Under the pieces are notes generated by a model. That model searched no databases. It was not told where the DNA came from and saw only the letters and a list, made by a program, of their open reading frames with translations. Shown here piece by piece: positions 23,938 to 35,529 of a DNA stretch of 64,000 bases. The DNA comes from Metellina segmentata (Eukaryota > Arthropoda > Arachnida > Araneae > Tetragnathidae). Positions within the stretch are counted from its first letter, which is position 1. Each line of letters opens with the position of its first letter. Location of the stretch: assembly GCA_947359465.1 (NCBI GenBank), contig OX375873.1, positions 72,790,278-72,854,277 on the forward strand, in the 5' to 3' direction. The position numbers and the translations under genes are program-made.

Positions 23938-24806
23938 TCTATATAAAAAAGGATGTGTGTATATTTTCTTTACAAATCTACACCGTTTGACCAATTCACA
24001 AGAAATTTAGTACACATTCTTTAGAATACTGCGGAAAACAAAGACTAGTACTTTTCTGTCTTCAGACCAATCTGTAGCACTCAGAACCATGAAAATTGGC
24101 ATACAGGTTCTAAAAGTGCCCATCAAAGCCCTAATTTTCAAATGTAAAGTTTGTTTGAAAAATAGGACTGGCTGAAAGGATAAAGTGGTTCTTATTTTAG
24201 TCGCGCTTTTTTCTCTTTCAGCATTACTTTGTCACAAGGAAAAGTGTGCGAGTAATAATTAAAATATTTCATTTTTCATAACTTACATTTTGTAGTGAAG
24301 CACGAAAAGTCCAAACGAAAAATTCATTGATCACAAAAGCGTAATTTTTCTATTTGAGATCTGGCCAACCAGAATTAATGTTTTATTTTATAAATGTGAT
24401 TTAGAATCACGTGCTTGTATATTTGAGTTAACACAGGGAAATGTCGCGGTCATATTTGAACATTACTAAATTTCATAAATCATTACCATCTTTATCAATA
24501 CTTAACTAATGTCTTTTTTTTTCTTCAAATTGCTCTATTTCAGCTCAGGAAGTTGAAATTAAACACTTTGTACATCTTTATTTTTTCAGAATTCTAAATA
24601 TATTATTCAGTAATTAAATGTACATATTTGCATACAAAGTATATAAATTACAGAAGCTATGCGAAAGTAAAAACGAAGTTAAAAAGTATTTTCCGTACAT
24701 CTTAAATGATTGCATTTTTCTATATAAGAAAAGTGATTATTCTAATTCATTTTTCAATAAACATTTAACCATTTCAACCAGAGCAACGCCGGGTTATTCA
24801 GTTAGT
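23938..24806 (+). mobile_element. Helitron-like nonautonomous element
   Basis: Starts TCTATATAAAAAAGGATGTG, preceded by A, and ends ...GAGCAACGCCGGGTTATTC then AGTTAG, followed by T. Canonical Helitrons start with TC, carry a GC-rich hairpin about 10 bases before a terminal CTRR and insert between A and T. Here the last four bases are TTAG, one change from CTAG, and the hairpin is partly decayed. The 13082 relative ends in CTAG. No Rep/helicase frame is present in the 869 bases. Confidence 0.55.
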
Positions 24807-24858
24807 GATGTAATAAATATTTGAATTTTTCTACATCGAAGTTCCTGGTAATTGTGTT

Positions 24859-24976
24859 GACGAGCTATCTCGTCATTAGAACAAACTGACCTTATATTGA
24901 TCTAATCATCACAAAAAAAGAGAATATCTCCATCATTCGGCATTAACTCAGAATTTTGATGACGATATAGCTCGTC
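24859..24976. repeat. Paired GACGAG hairpin motifs
   Basis: GACGAGCTATCTCGTC (24859-24874) and GACGATATAGCTCGTC (24961-24976) are each self-complementary, about 100 bases apart, and each is followed by attag. They may be ends or subterminal signals of a small DNA element, but I could not define borders. Confidence 0.4.
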
Positions 24977-25204
24977 ATTAGCGTTACCTCGTTGAAACCA
25001 CCTGGAGGGTTAACTCGTAAATACAGTTTTAATAGATGGTTTACTATTTTATTCCCATTCTAATTTCTCTCGATGTATTTGTTTTCACTTTCAAAGTGGT
25101 ACTTTTGCTCGATTTGCATTATTAAACAACACCGGAAAAAATTTAAAGTAAAACAATGCCAGAAAATAAAATTAAATCATTTTCCATGGTAGGAGATCTA
25201 AGAG

Positions 25205-25254
25205 CTGTGATTGTTTACGGAATACCCTAAAGATGAATCCGTAAACAATCACAG
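25205..25254. repeat. Perfect 17-bp inverted repeat, 16-base loop
   Basis: The left arm CTGTGATTGTTTACGGA (25205-25221) is exactly complementary to 25238-25254. The stem is short for a pre-miRNA and there is no T-run after it. It could be a DNA hairpin or a palindrome left by a foldback event. Confidence 0.8.
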
Positions 25255-25259
25255 TAACA

Positions 25260-26470
25260 GTCAAAAACATTATGCAGTCTACTAAGAATGTAACTATTAT
25301 ATTTATTCAGTTAATGGGTAGTATAATTTCGCATAATGATTGCAGAGAGAGAAAGCTCAAATGGAATGCCAACCAAATGTCTCAGAGGCAAATTATTATT
25401 CATGCAGCGGTTTCACAGTAAATTATTACTGCTAAATGGACGAAACTGATTGCTGCTAGAATTCACAGCAAATTGTTAAGACACGTTTATGCTGTATTTC
25501 GAAACGCTCGCTTATAGATGTTATAATTTATAATGATGGAGGATCCGGAAATATATATTGTCTCACATTTTCCAGGAAAATCTATAAAGAGGTGAGGTGA
25601 GGAAGGGGTGGCACACAGCCCCTACAACTTTTGGACGTATAATATTCGAAATCTACGTTTTAATCTCAAGAGTGCAGTATTTTAATTACAGAAACACACT
25701 TGGTGTTTGATAATAACTATAAGTATTTGATAAAAATTAAAGGAATACTTAAAAAAAGTACGATTAAGAATACTTGGTATTGCTCTAGATGATCCTTAAG
25801 ATTGATATTAAGCACACACACCCCCTTTACCCCTCCCTCTATATTTCTCACACATACACTGACTCATTTTCACTTATTCATTATTTGCTAAGCTCTGATA
25901 TTGAGATTAGACAGTTCTTTGTTTCCAGTCTCAGGAATGATACTCCACCTAAACATAAATTCAATGAAGCCTGATAAAAATATACGAGTTCCTATAACAG
26001 ATTCAAAACTCAACTGATTTTCTGGTACGGCATGCTGTAGAGATATCAAGGAAGGTAGAGAAAAATGCTGTAGAATTGAAAAATGTTGACCATCAATATC
26101 AACGTGTTGGGAAAAATAACCTTTTCCACAGACTCGGATTGCAATAATACTGGATAAAACCAACAAATTACTTGGAAATGTTGAAGAGCTACTTATTTTA
26201 TAGAAAATAACTTCAATTATGAGACAAACAGACTATGTCAAAAAGAGCAGTAACGAATTAATCGCTTAACCTAATTTCATTTGGCTTACATAGGTTTTTT
26301 ACATATTATGCATTTGTATTTGGTGTTTTATTAAATTTTTCTTTCCTATATTTCAACCTTGTTAATTGCACTGAATTGCCTTTATTTTGTCACAACTGGG
26401 ATATCGTGGTTTCAAATTATCAATTTCTCTACAGCAGAAACATCTCCAAAGTTCTTAGTCTCTCCAATCT
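25260..26470. other. No gene assigned
   Basis: AT-rich. A 92-codon minus-strand frame (25888-26166; ...HVDIDGQHFSILQHFSLPSL...) looks less random than most, but has no recognisable domain or firm splice sites. Confidence 0.35.
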
Positions 26471-26476
26471 TCCTTC

Positions 26477-27110
26477 TTAACTGTTATGAGGCACCAGTGT
26501 TTCAATAACAGTTCTATCAACACCTCTATTTCTCATGTATTTATCAGAAAATTTCTGAATTGGAATTCTTGAAAAGTTTGGACGTTTGTGGTGCATTATG
26601 TTAGAAAAGGCTTTGGTAAATTTCTTTACACATTCATAGTCATCAAGTTTCTCAGTAAGATTCCCTTTTCAAGCCGTGTAATCTTGACCATTCATCAATG
26701 AAGAGATACGCACCTGAAAATTCATCCGACACTTCAATTGATGCAGAATAATTTCTTTAATGCTTCAAAATCAGTTACTTGAGGATCACTAATCCCTGCA
26801 CAAAGAAATTTTATAAATTCCAATTCAGCCTCGCTAGGTGATATCAGTTTCTAGCTGACTCTCAATAAATATCATGCGGAACGCCTCAAAGCTCATCTTA
26901 AACCTCTAAAATAGCAAATACTTTAAATCATCAAGATCTGCACTAAGTTGTTCAGGTCTTCTGGCTACAGCCTTAACAACATCGTTAGGAAGCAATAAAG
27001 TATTAAATAAGTGACACACATTCCATTTTTATTTATTTTCAGTCTTCTTGCTTGACGTTTAACATGATACGGTAAAGTCTGATACCAGTTTTTGCTCAAA
27101 CTTTAACAAA
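26477..27110 (-). pseudogene. Unrecognised protein-coding relic
   Basis: Read on the minus strand, four stretches join only by changing frame. They are NWYQTLPYHVKRQARRLK, then LLLPNDVVKAVARRPEQL, then FIKFLCAGISDPQVTDFEAL with GAYLFIDEWSRLHGL, and last ECVKKFTKAFSNIMHHKRPN. The final segment runs to a TAA at 26477-26479. At least three frameshifts and several stops are present. The sequence is clearly derived from a protein gene, but I cannot name the family. A transposon or endogenous gene origin are both possible. Confidence 0.55.
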
Positions 27111-27214
27111 CTATTTGATGCGATTGTGAATTTTCATTTTCCTGACTACTCCCAAATGCAAAAGTAATGAAACTAATTGATGCCTGAATCCTCAATCCAC
27201 GTTTTCTTTCTTTT

Positions 27215-27518
27215 ATGGGTGCTGTGGTTGCCTGGTTAAAGGTGTTACGGATTAGCAATCTAAAGGTTGCGAGTTCAAAATTCGATTCGTCCAAAGACAC
27301 TACTGTATATTGGGACTGGTGCTTGTTAAATTTGCCGTGGCCACAAATGGCCCCATGTTGGTAATGTGTGGAATTTTGAAGAGTGGGGTTTCATCTCAGG
27401 TGTTGGCCTCGTCATCAGACCGTATTTAAAAATTAAGTAGTGTTGCTCTCGAATCTTTTCTCTGAGGACTGATCCTGGATAGTCGCCAATAATCCGTTGT
27501 GTTGCTCCAGTGCGATTT
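27215..27518 (+). mobile_element. tRNA-derived SINE, copy S5
   Basis: The best-preserved plus-strand copy. The tRNA-like head has an A-box (tggttgcctggttaaaggtg) and B-box (ggttgcgagttcaaaattcg). The body includes gtgtggaattttgaagagtg and ggtgttggcctcgtcatcag, and the tail is ccgttgtgttgctccagtgc. Pol III promoter boxes make it a plausible former master-type copy. Confidence 0.85.
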
Positions 27519-27519
27519 T

Positions 27520-27936
27520 AATAATTACCATTACCTGTCTTGTATTTTTCTTCAAATTTTCTAACTTTCATTAAGTTTTTTTTTCCTTTTTTATACTCTC
27601 CTTTTGAGTTTCCTTTACTGTTTTCGGCATGAATTTTGCAAAGATTCTTCTTTATAAAACGGTAATTTCATAATAAAATCCTTGTTTTCAACTATTCGTA
27701 GACCTGTGGTTCCATTTATATACCCAATACCTCAGTGAAAACTCTGAAGTCTACTTTTATGTCTTTCGCCAACAATGCCATCTTACTAGAAATGGGTGTC
27801 AATAAAAAATTCTTTTACGTAGCTACCAAAAAATACGTTATTTTTTCCCGTTTTGGAAACACAGTACGATTATTTGTTTACCACGAAGCCTCGCACCTCA
27901 ATTAAAATTACAGCGTTATCGGATAAAATTTTATTG

Positions 27937-27987
<51 letters not shown>

Positions 27988-29285
27988 TCAAACTGTTGTA
28001 GCTTACAAACTACATTCTGGGTATTCGATTTTAAAATCAGCGATCACATTTCGAGTCACATTTTTTGCTCCAAGTTTTCATTTGAATTCCAAATTGTTCA
28101 AGTTCTGATTCCAGAGCGTACTGTGTACCCTTTCTGTAGTATAACAAAATTATGTTTGAAAAATAGTTTTTTGGAATATCATTTTTTGTAAACAATTCTT
28201 TCTTCTAGGACACGTGTCTTCATTGATGCGAGCGAAGGGTGTAAGTTTCGCGCACAGAACCAATAAAGATTGTAAAGCAATCCTCCGGGGGTTAGTTGAG
28301 CCCACTAGTATTTGTTTACTTTGTTAAACATTTAAAAGGGCGAACCGAATATATACCATTTGATAATAGTCACAACTAACGAACTAGTACACTACACAAA
28401 CAAAGGATCTATGGATTCCATAAAAATAAAAATAAATAAATAGCCTACGATAATTTCCTTTTAATTGGTTAGAAATAGACTTGGGGTCTTCAAATAGAAT
28501 CAATTCAGGGGAATCATCAACACCCCATAATGATTTGGCAGTAATACTTGAATATTAATATCTTTTCAAAGGTTAGAATATAAATTGGTGGTCTTCAAAC
28601 ATTGTATCAATTCTGTAAAATCATCATTACCTTATCTTGGCTTGAGTTCAAGAACTGGCTTTGCTTCTATTAGGCATCGTAAATCATGTTACACATCGAG
28701 AACCGTGCCCACTTGTAATTGTGATGAATTTTCGCTGACCCGTACACACACAGTATATGTATTTTATAAATGTTTTAGAAACTGTTTGGGTCTTTATTTT
28801 ACCATAATTCACATTGCTTCACTTCTGGCCATAGTGTAATTCTCCGTAGCAGAAGAAATGGTTCCGAATAACAATGATGAGGCTATGCAAATAGCAAAAA
28901 CCGCCGAGAAATACTTGAACCTATAATAGATTTGGGTATAGTCTTGTTGGTCGGCTTTTCCACAACATCTGATATTCTAGATGGTGTCGAAAGACAATAG
29001 GAAGAAATCCCTGCTGTAAATCTTTCATGAAAAAGAATAAAAAGTTATGCATTACCTTTCTTTAACAGTTGGCGAGTCATCTCTCCCAAGTATCAAAGAC
29101 AATACTCAACTACTTGAAACCGCAAATGCCAATAAGTATATTTCACATACATAATATACGTTGAAACATTCGCAATAGCAATAAACAACTTCAAATTATC
29201 GCTTCATGATAGTCTAGAATCAAACTAATATTTTAAAACTGTAAGCAACAGTAATTTGTAGTCACGGAAAAACACATAAGAAACA
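27520..29285. other. No gene seen
   Basis: AT-rich, containing a (TA)n run at 27939-27985. Frames at 27853-28191 and 28585-28839 owe their length partly to the microsatellite or lack domains. Confidence 0.5.
27939..27985. repeat. (TA)n microsatellite
   Basis: Uninterrupted TA dinucleotide run of about 46 bases. Confidence 0.95.
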
Positions 29286-29289
29286 CTTT

Positions 29290-30452
29290 CTTCATTCGAG
29301 CAATTTTAACTGTCGAAAAAGTACAAAGATGCCGTTGTACAGGAACTAACGTCTTCTATAAATTCAAATTTATAACTTTGGCATAAGGGCCATCTTCATA
29401 TGAAATGGAGCATCAACTTCATAATTTCCAATAATAACCCCATTTTACGACACGCAATTTCAAATCTTTATCTAAAAAATTAAAATTTAAACTCAGATGC
29501 CGAATTTTATGTCATTAGGTCTTACCATTTCAAAGTTATGAGAACAGAAAGATTCGAGATCCTAATATTAAATCAGTTTCTTAGACTATAACTATAACTA
29601 TAACTATGGTAGTAATAGATATCATCCTAAATATCTATTTCTCTAGCGCTGATATTTGTATCAATTACTGTTAATCACAACCCAAACAAAATCCACTTAA
29701 AATTCTATTTTAAAAATAGCTTTTAGTATGCAAGAATAAGTATTAAATTAATGCTTGAAAAATTTTGAATTGAAACCGTATTATATTTTGATGAGAATCA
29801 ATTCAGAAGGACTTCTATTATGTGTGTGGGTTCTTACAGATTTTCATTTCATTCTGATAGTTAGTTTTTGAGCTACATTAAATTTTCCACATTATTGCGA
29901 TTTTAGGGGGCAACCAAAAGTTTTAAAAGCATCTGACAAACCTCAGATAATAATTCGCAGATCGTTTGACTTGCATAGTAAATATAAAATGTAATTATCA
30001 AATCGTTTTCAATGCGCAATAAACAATTTATTTTTGGATCGCCTTAAAATACTTTGAAATTGTTTTCAAATTTGAAATTCGGGAAGCTTTAACTACAATT
30101 AATCTCGATATACGAATAGCATTGTTCTAAGCGAGATGAGACCTCATATTTGCACCAATTTTAGGATTGAATATCTCGGGATATAAAGGTAATAAAGTCA
30201 TGACATTTCATATTCAGACTAATTTAACGATACAGAATCTGACAATGGTATCAAAACATGGTGTTTTCATTAGAAATTTCGTTGTTTGTGAAAAATTTGG
30301 TATGAACACACGTCCCTTTATGCAACCTTTATTGGTTTTGAATTTGTAGAGAACGTCATTCCCTATTGAATGATACATTTGAATTTGCTCTTGTATTAAT
30401 AGTGTTCGAAATAAAGAAATAGGTTCGATTTTTTCCCGTGACTTTACATCCA
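29290..30452 (+). repeat. Unclassified 1.16-kb repeat family D, copy 1 (uninterrupted)
   Basis: Aligns end to end with 52306-52507 plus 54472-55433. It starts cattcgagcaattttaa and ends near ctttacatccat. Shared blocks include acgacacgcaatttcaaatc, caaagttatgagaa and gagaacgtcattccctattg. No open coding frame and no clear terminal repeats are seen. This copy has no piggyBac insertion and so preserves the unoccupied site. Confidence 0.8.
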
Positions 30453-30459
30453 TTTCGCG

Positions 30460-31350
30460 TCAATAGATAATTAAAACTGTTTAATAAACATGAACACGAT
30501 GACAATGCAACTTGTTGCACTAAACCTCTGTGGAATTTTACTGTACTAACTTATAACAAACCAAACGAGATAAAACATTTTGTTTACCCTTTCTATTCTT
30601 ATTCCATTCATTTGCATTTTTAACTAAATCCATATCTCACCACGATGTGGAAACTTATTAATTGAGAAACTTATCAATTCAGAGCTTGTTAATTGATAGT
30701 ACATGTTAAAAATTGATTCTGGAAGTGAATTTGATGCACGCTATGCATATTTCGAAGTTTTGTAATGCTTTTAACATTGCTCACTGAATGAAAAGTAGTT
30801 TCAAATGAATCATTTCCTGAATCACATAGAATTTATTTAGTATTATTTATTATTTGATATGTTTTAGGTTTAGTGAATTATAATTATTTTATCATTCCTT
30901 ATAACGTATATTTTCTATAGAGAGAGAGTTTAGAATCTCCTGCAGATAAAGTTGAATATTGCTGCGTAATTGGTCGAACTGGACATTTATGAAAATAAAC
31001 AGCTATATATCCTTACTGAGTTATATAACTATGGTAGACACATCAGTATTTCTTATTAGTCAAATGCCGTTTACGTGCACTGAAAAATTGAAATAGAACT
31101 TTAAAAAAAATGCTTAAAGAGTCAATTCTAATGCTTTTGGTCACGCTTCCTGACAATCTTGATAGATATTATTCATGACGATATATCGATAAATATTTCA
31201 TTCGTGAATAATATATTAATATCATTGGAAAAATATACTGAATTAAGTACTGATGGTTTTACTATGAAAAATAGAGATGAAATTGAAAATAGATATTTTC
31301 GTCTTTTTAAAAACCGCTGAGAAATGGTAAAAGATAAAAAGGTAAACAAA
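30460..31350. other. No gene seen; probable intron 1 of the receptor gene
   Basis: Directly downstream, on the minus strand, of the splice donor at 31351-31356, so it should be intronic. AT-rich with no exon recognised. Confidence 0.5.
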
Positions 31351-31356
31351 ACTTAC

Positions 31357-31575
31357 CACATCAATCAGCTGAGAAAGTTTGAGTCCCAGCTTGACAGTTA
31401 GGGTGTCGCTGTTGTTGACGACGGGTCGGATAAGTCTGTTATAACTGCTCATAAGATCATCGTACAGTCTTTTAGCGTCCGGATTAGTCTGGACTAGGGT
31501 TGTATTTACGAAAACAACAATTAACGCTACGTTTTGCCAGTGGAGAAGATCTCGAAAATACTTGGCGTCCCGCAT
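31357..31575 (-). CDS. Nicotinic acetylcholine receptor alpha-type subunit, first coding exon (partial gene)
   Basis: Subunit of a pentameric, acetylcholine-gated cation channel of the synaptic membrane. The exon encodes 73 residues. Residues 1-30 form a signal peptide with a hydrophobic core ([16 protein letters not shown]). Mature sequence then starts [20 protein letters not shown], followed by [20 protein letters not shown] and IDV. These are the hallmark N-terminal helix and first strand of arthropod nAChR subunits, with a glycosylation sequon at Asn54. The ATG at 31575 has an in-frame TAA two codons upstream, so the start is well supported. After IDV the minus strand reads GTAAGT (31356-31351), a perfect donor in phase 0 at the conserved intron position. 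Later exons (Cys-loop, transmembrane helices) were not found in 1-31350 and probably lie beyond it across long introns. The exact subunit type is not resolved. Confidence 0.88.
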
Positions 31576-31990
31576 GTTTTAGAATTTCGTGTTAACGTTC
31601 GAGCTTCTTGACGATTTTCAGATTCATCTCGAAGCGCTCACGGCCTACCCGGTGGTGGAGGATTTGAATTGTTTTGTTTCGAAATTATCTCGATCTTCCA
31701 GGGACGCGAAAGCATCATTCGGATGCTCGAAATTCACTCTTCCTCCGACTCAAGTCGGCCATCATTGCTCAGTGCCAGGTGCGCCATCTACCGGCAGAAG
31801 AATTGGAGTCAGAAGAACGGAAATAAATTCCGTGGAGTTGAATTTTGCATTAGTCGGACCGGAAACATTAGTTGCGGTGAAAATTAATATTTTTACGACG
31901 TCCCAGGAGTTTACGATTCGGAATTTCGACTTCGCGGTGCGGTTCTGGGAGGGAAAATATGTGCGCAGGCGACGCAGTAAATTTTCTTTC
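31576..31990 (-). promoter_or_regulatory. Receptor 5' UTR / promoter region
   Basis: CpG-richer sequence directly upstream of the receptor start codon on the minus strand, contrasting with AT-rich flanks. The start context is aaaacATG. No TATA box at a usual distance is clear. Open frames on the plus strand here (31589-31996) are antisense and attributed to the higher GC content. Transcription start and UTR extent are inferred. Confidence 0.5.
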
Positions 31991-31999
31991 CTTTAATAA

Positions 32000-34900
32000 G
32001 AAGCTCCGTTCCTTTTTAAGTTAGAAAGTCATTTTGAGGGAAATTACTTGAGAAACGAAACTTTATGAGTTATAATTCTCAGAAGTCGTTCCAGGCACAT
32101 TCAGATTCAAAGTTGAAATCTTTTATGGTTTTAAAGAAGTCAAATAGCAGCGAGAGTCTTTGAAAGTTGGAATTCCCTTTCAGAGATTAAAACTGCGGTT
32201 TTTTTATTCAAGTTTCAATAATTTTTAATGGGATAAGGACAATTTATAATGTGTGTGTTATAGAATTAAGAAGACTGTAGTAGAAAGTCATTAATGCATA
32301 CGTTAAAGAAGCATATGTTTGCATGAAAGTTACTGTTTAAAATTAAAAATGCTACACTAAAACTTTATTTTGTGATTCCAGATCTACTAGCTACGATTTC
32401 TAGATTTATTCTATACATATGAAATGCAATAATCCTAAAATAAGAATTGGATAAAACAGAAACAATAGACTGTTAATAGCACAATCTTGTAAAATATCCT
32501 CTTTAAAGTATCTTTACGGTTAAAGAAAATGAAATGTGCAACTATGTCTTCTCATACATTGAGCAAAAAAAGCATTTTTCCAAGTACACAAGATTTTGCA
32601 TTCATTAATATGTAACAAAATATTCATTTGGAAGTTTAAAGAATGATAAAATGAAAATATTACATTATGTACATCTTATAAGCCTTAAAGCAATAAAATA
32701 GAAAGATTAAGGAAAATAATAATCAAAAAAAATTATTTTGATAAAGAATTAAGTTGGCCCACGGAAGTTATTGCCACACATAATGAAAGAAATAATATAA
32801 ATTTGTTAGTATGGAAATTCTATCGTTAACAATAGGTATTTGACATAGTGAGATATGTTTTAAAAACGTATGTGGCACGGAAATCTACGTTATTTGCTGA
32901 TTATTGAATTCAACAATCACTATAAACAATATAAACATGATTATTAAAGGATTCATTTGCCAAATTTAGCACCTAGTTTAAAGCAACTTGATTTGATCAA
33001 TGCAGAAGCATAATATTGATAAAGCAACACAGAAGAGCTGGCCACTCTAGTGAAACATTTCAGCTGTATGACGAGAGAAAAGCCATCAGAAATATGGAAC
33101 ATAAAAATCAGCTTAGAACCGAAAATGTGAGTATAAATAGGTTAGCATTAAATAAAATACAGAATCGACTTTGAACAAGTGAACGAGATGAAATTGAAGT
33201 AGACTCTTTGTATATAACTCTGGAAACTGATTAAGGAGTTCTTTGCGTTTATGCATTACATTGGAAATAACAATGAACACCAGTAAAAATAAACAAAATG
33301 GTGTTGTATATTTTTAGATAATTTTTTTTTCACTTAGAGGTCTGAAATCCACTGATACGAATATGAACACTATATTCATTTTAAATGGATTGAAATACGA
33401 TATGAAATTGAGTAAAGACACCTTGCCATCAATGTATAAAAACATTTTAGGAAGCTTATCTTAAGTATCTAAGCCAGTGTCTAATATACGCTATGGTCTG
33501 CACATAATGAATGAATAAGATCGTTTGATAAAGCATAAATTAATTTAAATAATCAAAACTGATGAAAAGCGACTAGTGCTTTCTTAAATTCTAAAATAGC
33601 ATCTCTCTATGTATTGTAGATTTTTAAAATATTATTAAGGTAAAATGATGTTAGTAGGAGCATTGGAAGAGAGAGCAAAGGGAGTTAAAAAAAATTCCAA
33701 GCAAAATAAACCTACTTATTTATTTAGAACTAGCATTGGTACAACACGTTCTAGAAGATTAGCAGAGAATCGCTTGGCTAAGGCCAATATTCTTGTGAGG
33801 GAAATAATAAAAGAATAGATAAATCAAATAAATCAAAGGAGTTAAGCTGTTTGGAGACCCGAAATAAAATCAATCTCATGAGATTTGGGGAAAACGAAAT
33901 CAACTGATGTGCGGATATCAATAGGATCGGCGTTGATTTATTGCAAGACACTTCTAAACAACCGAGGTTTCATATATGCTTGTGTAAAGCAATAAAACTG
34001 GAATGTAATAAAATAAAACAGAGATTGAAGACTTGACAGTTGTTTCGGTTGAGATGCTGTGATGTAATATTTTTTAGCAAAACCCAATGGGAATAAAAAG
34101 TTAAAAAATCAATCTTAAAACCTATTGTCAAAAAATTATGTTACAGAAATGCAAATAAATTGAAAATTATCAGAAATATTGATGATAAAAATAAAAATCT
34201 CAATTTCTTTACATTTGTATTGAATAGAAACCAAGAGATTTATTTGTTATTTAGATAACTGTATGTCCAATAAAAATATTGAATTTTATATTAAGGTATA
34301 TACGTTTGTTGTAAAATGTAGCAAGCAAAAAAATGTCTAGCATAAAATTGTGTCTAATATGAAAATAACAAAGTACATACAGTACAATCTAGATTATTCA
34401 AGGTAATGTGAATATTATGGCCACCTCAGATAATAAGTAACATAGATAACACGGAAGTAACGACATAAAACAGTTTATACGAAATATAGAAAAATAAATA
34501 AAAACTGCACTGATTGTTGCCTCTATTACTTAAAGATTCCTAAAGTTAGGATTAGGAATAATCTATATTCGAATTTGTGCTACAGTTTGCATTTACTGTG
34601 AGGATTTTATAATAAATTCAGACTCTCTTTAGTAGCATACTTTTAAAAATATCTTAAAAAAATCCTTAGCAATCTTCAGTTTTGTAACAATTTCTCAATT
34701 ATTCGGTAAACGTGCCCTGACTTAGGCCCGAAGATTTATTCAAAGCTTAAAAAACTTCGTACCAAACACGGCTAGCATAACACTGCTACTCCGTTAATCG
34801 GAGCTCAGATAATCAAGGTCATACTTCTACTGAAATTGTTTAATTACTAGTTTTTTGTAAGCATCTGTAATATAGTAATCTATGACAACTCTTTCAGTAA

Positions 34901-35065
34901 GCTAAACCGTTTATTTTAGTATCAGTAGTTTGAAAGAAAATACTCTCATAATCGCATAGAGCACTGCTTTTTTAATCTTATGAATGTTAATTTCTCCCGC
35001 GGTCACTAATGTTCCATACAGACAAACGTTCACCGTTTATGTGGCTGGTTAAGATAGGAATAAAC
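32000..35065. other. No gene seen; 3 kb AT-rich
   Basis: Dense stops in all frames; not one frame of 60 codons was noted. No transposon motif recognised. Confidence 0.6.
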
Positions 35066-35069
35066 ACAT

Positions 35070-35525
35070 TTGAGAAGTCTTTACTTCATACGTTAGTTTA
35101 CAAATACATGTGTTAAAAAACGTTACGTTCATTTAGCAGATGTGTAGGAAAATTAATGAAATTCTAGCTTTGTTACTCATATAAAAAGTACAATCCTTAC
35201 AAAAGTTTGTATGTTGGTTTATACATTTTTACATCTAAATATATTTTCATGTATTTTGCTTATTAATATTTATGACAAAGAATTAACACATTTGGAAATT
35301 CATTAACTGATATTCTAGTTTATAATTACATGTGTTACACAGTTAAGTTCTTTCAACAGATGTGTTAGAAAATTACAAAATTTAAACAATACAATTCCTA
35401 TTAAAAGTATCATTCTCATTAATACTTTCCGTGTTGTGTTTCATACATGTTCAAATTAAATATATATTCTAGTATTTTGTTTATGAATATTCATTTTGAA
35501 AATATAAATTTATTCTCATGTATGC
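35070..35525 (+). repeat. Tandem duplication, period about 222 bp
   Basis: The anchor acatgtgtta recurs at 35106 and 35328. Surrounding blocks also repeat: agttta.a.ttacatgtgtta, then cagatgtgt.aggaaaatta, then tattttg.ttat.aatatt. Two units are diverged. A weak third may begin near 35550. Confidence 0.6.
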
Positions 35526-35529
35526 AATA

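Noticed and set aside
25205..25254. microRNA precursor
   Set aside because: A 17-bp stem is too short for a usual pre-miRNA and there are no flanking lower-stem features.
27220..27290. tRNA gene on the plus strand
   Set aside because: It is the SINE S5 head; no convincing acceptor stem closes.
31589..31996. 135-codon plus-strand open frame
   Set aside because: It is antisense to the receptor 5' region, has no domain, and is explained by higher GC content lowering stop frequency.
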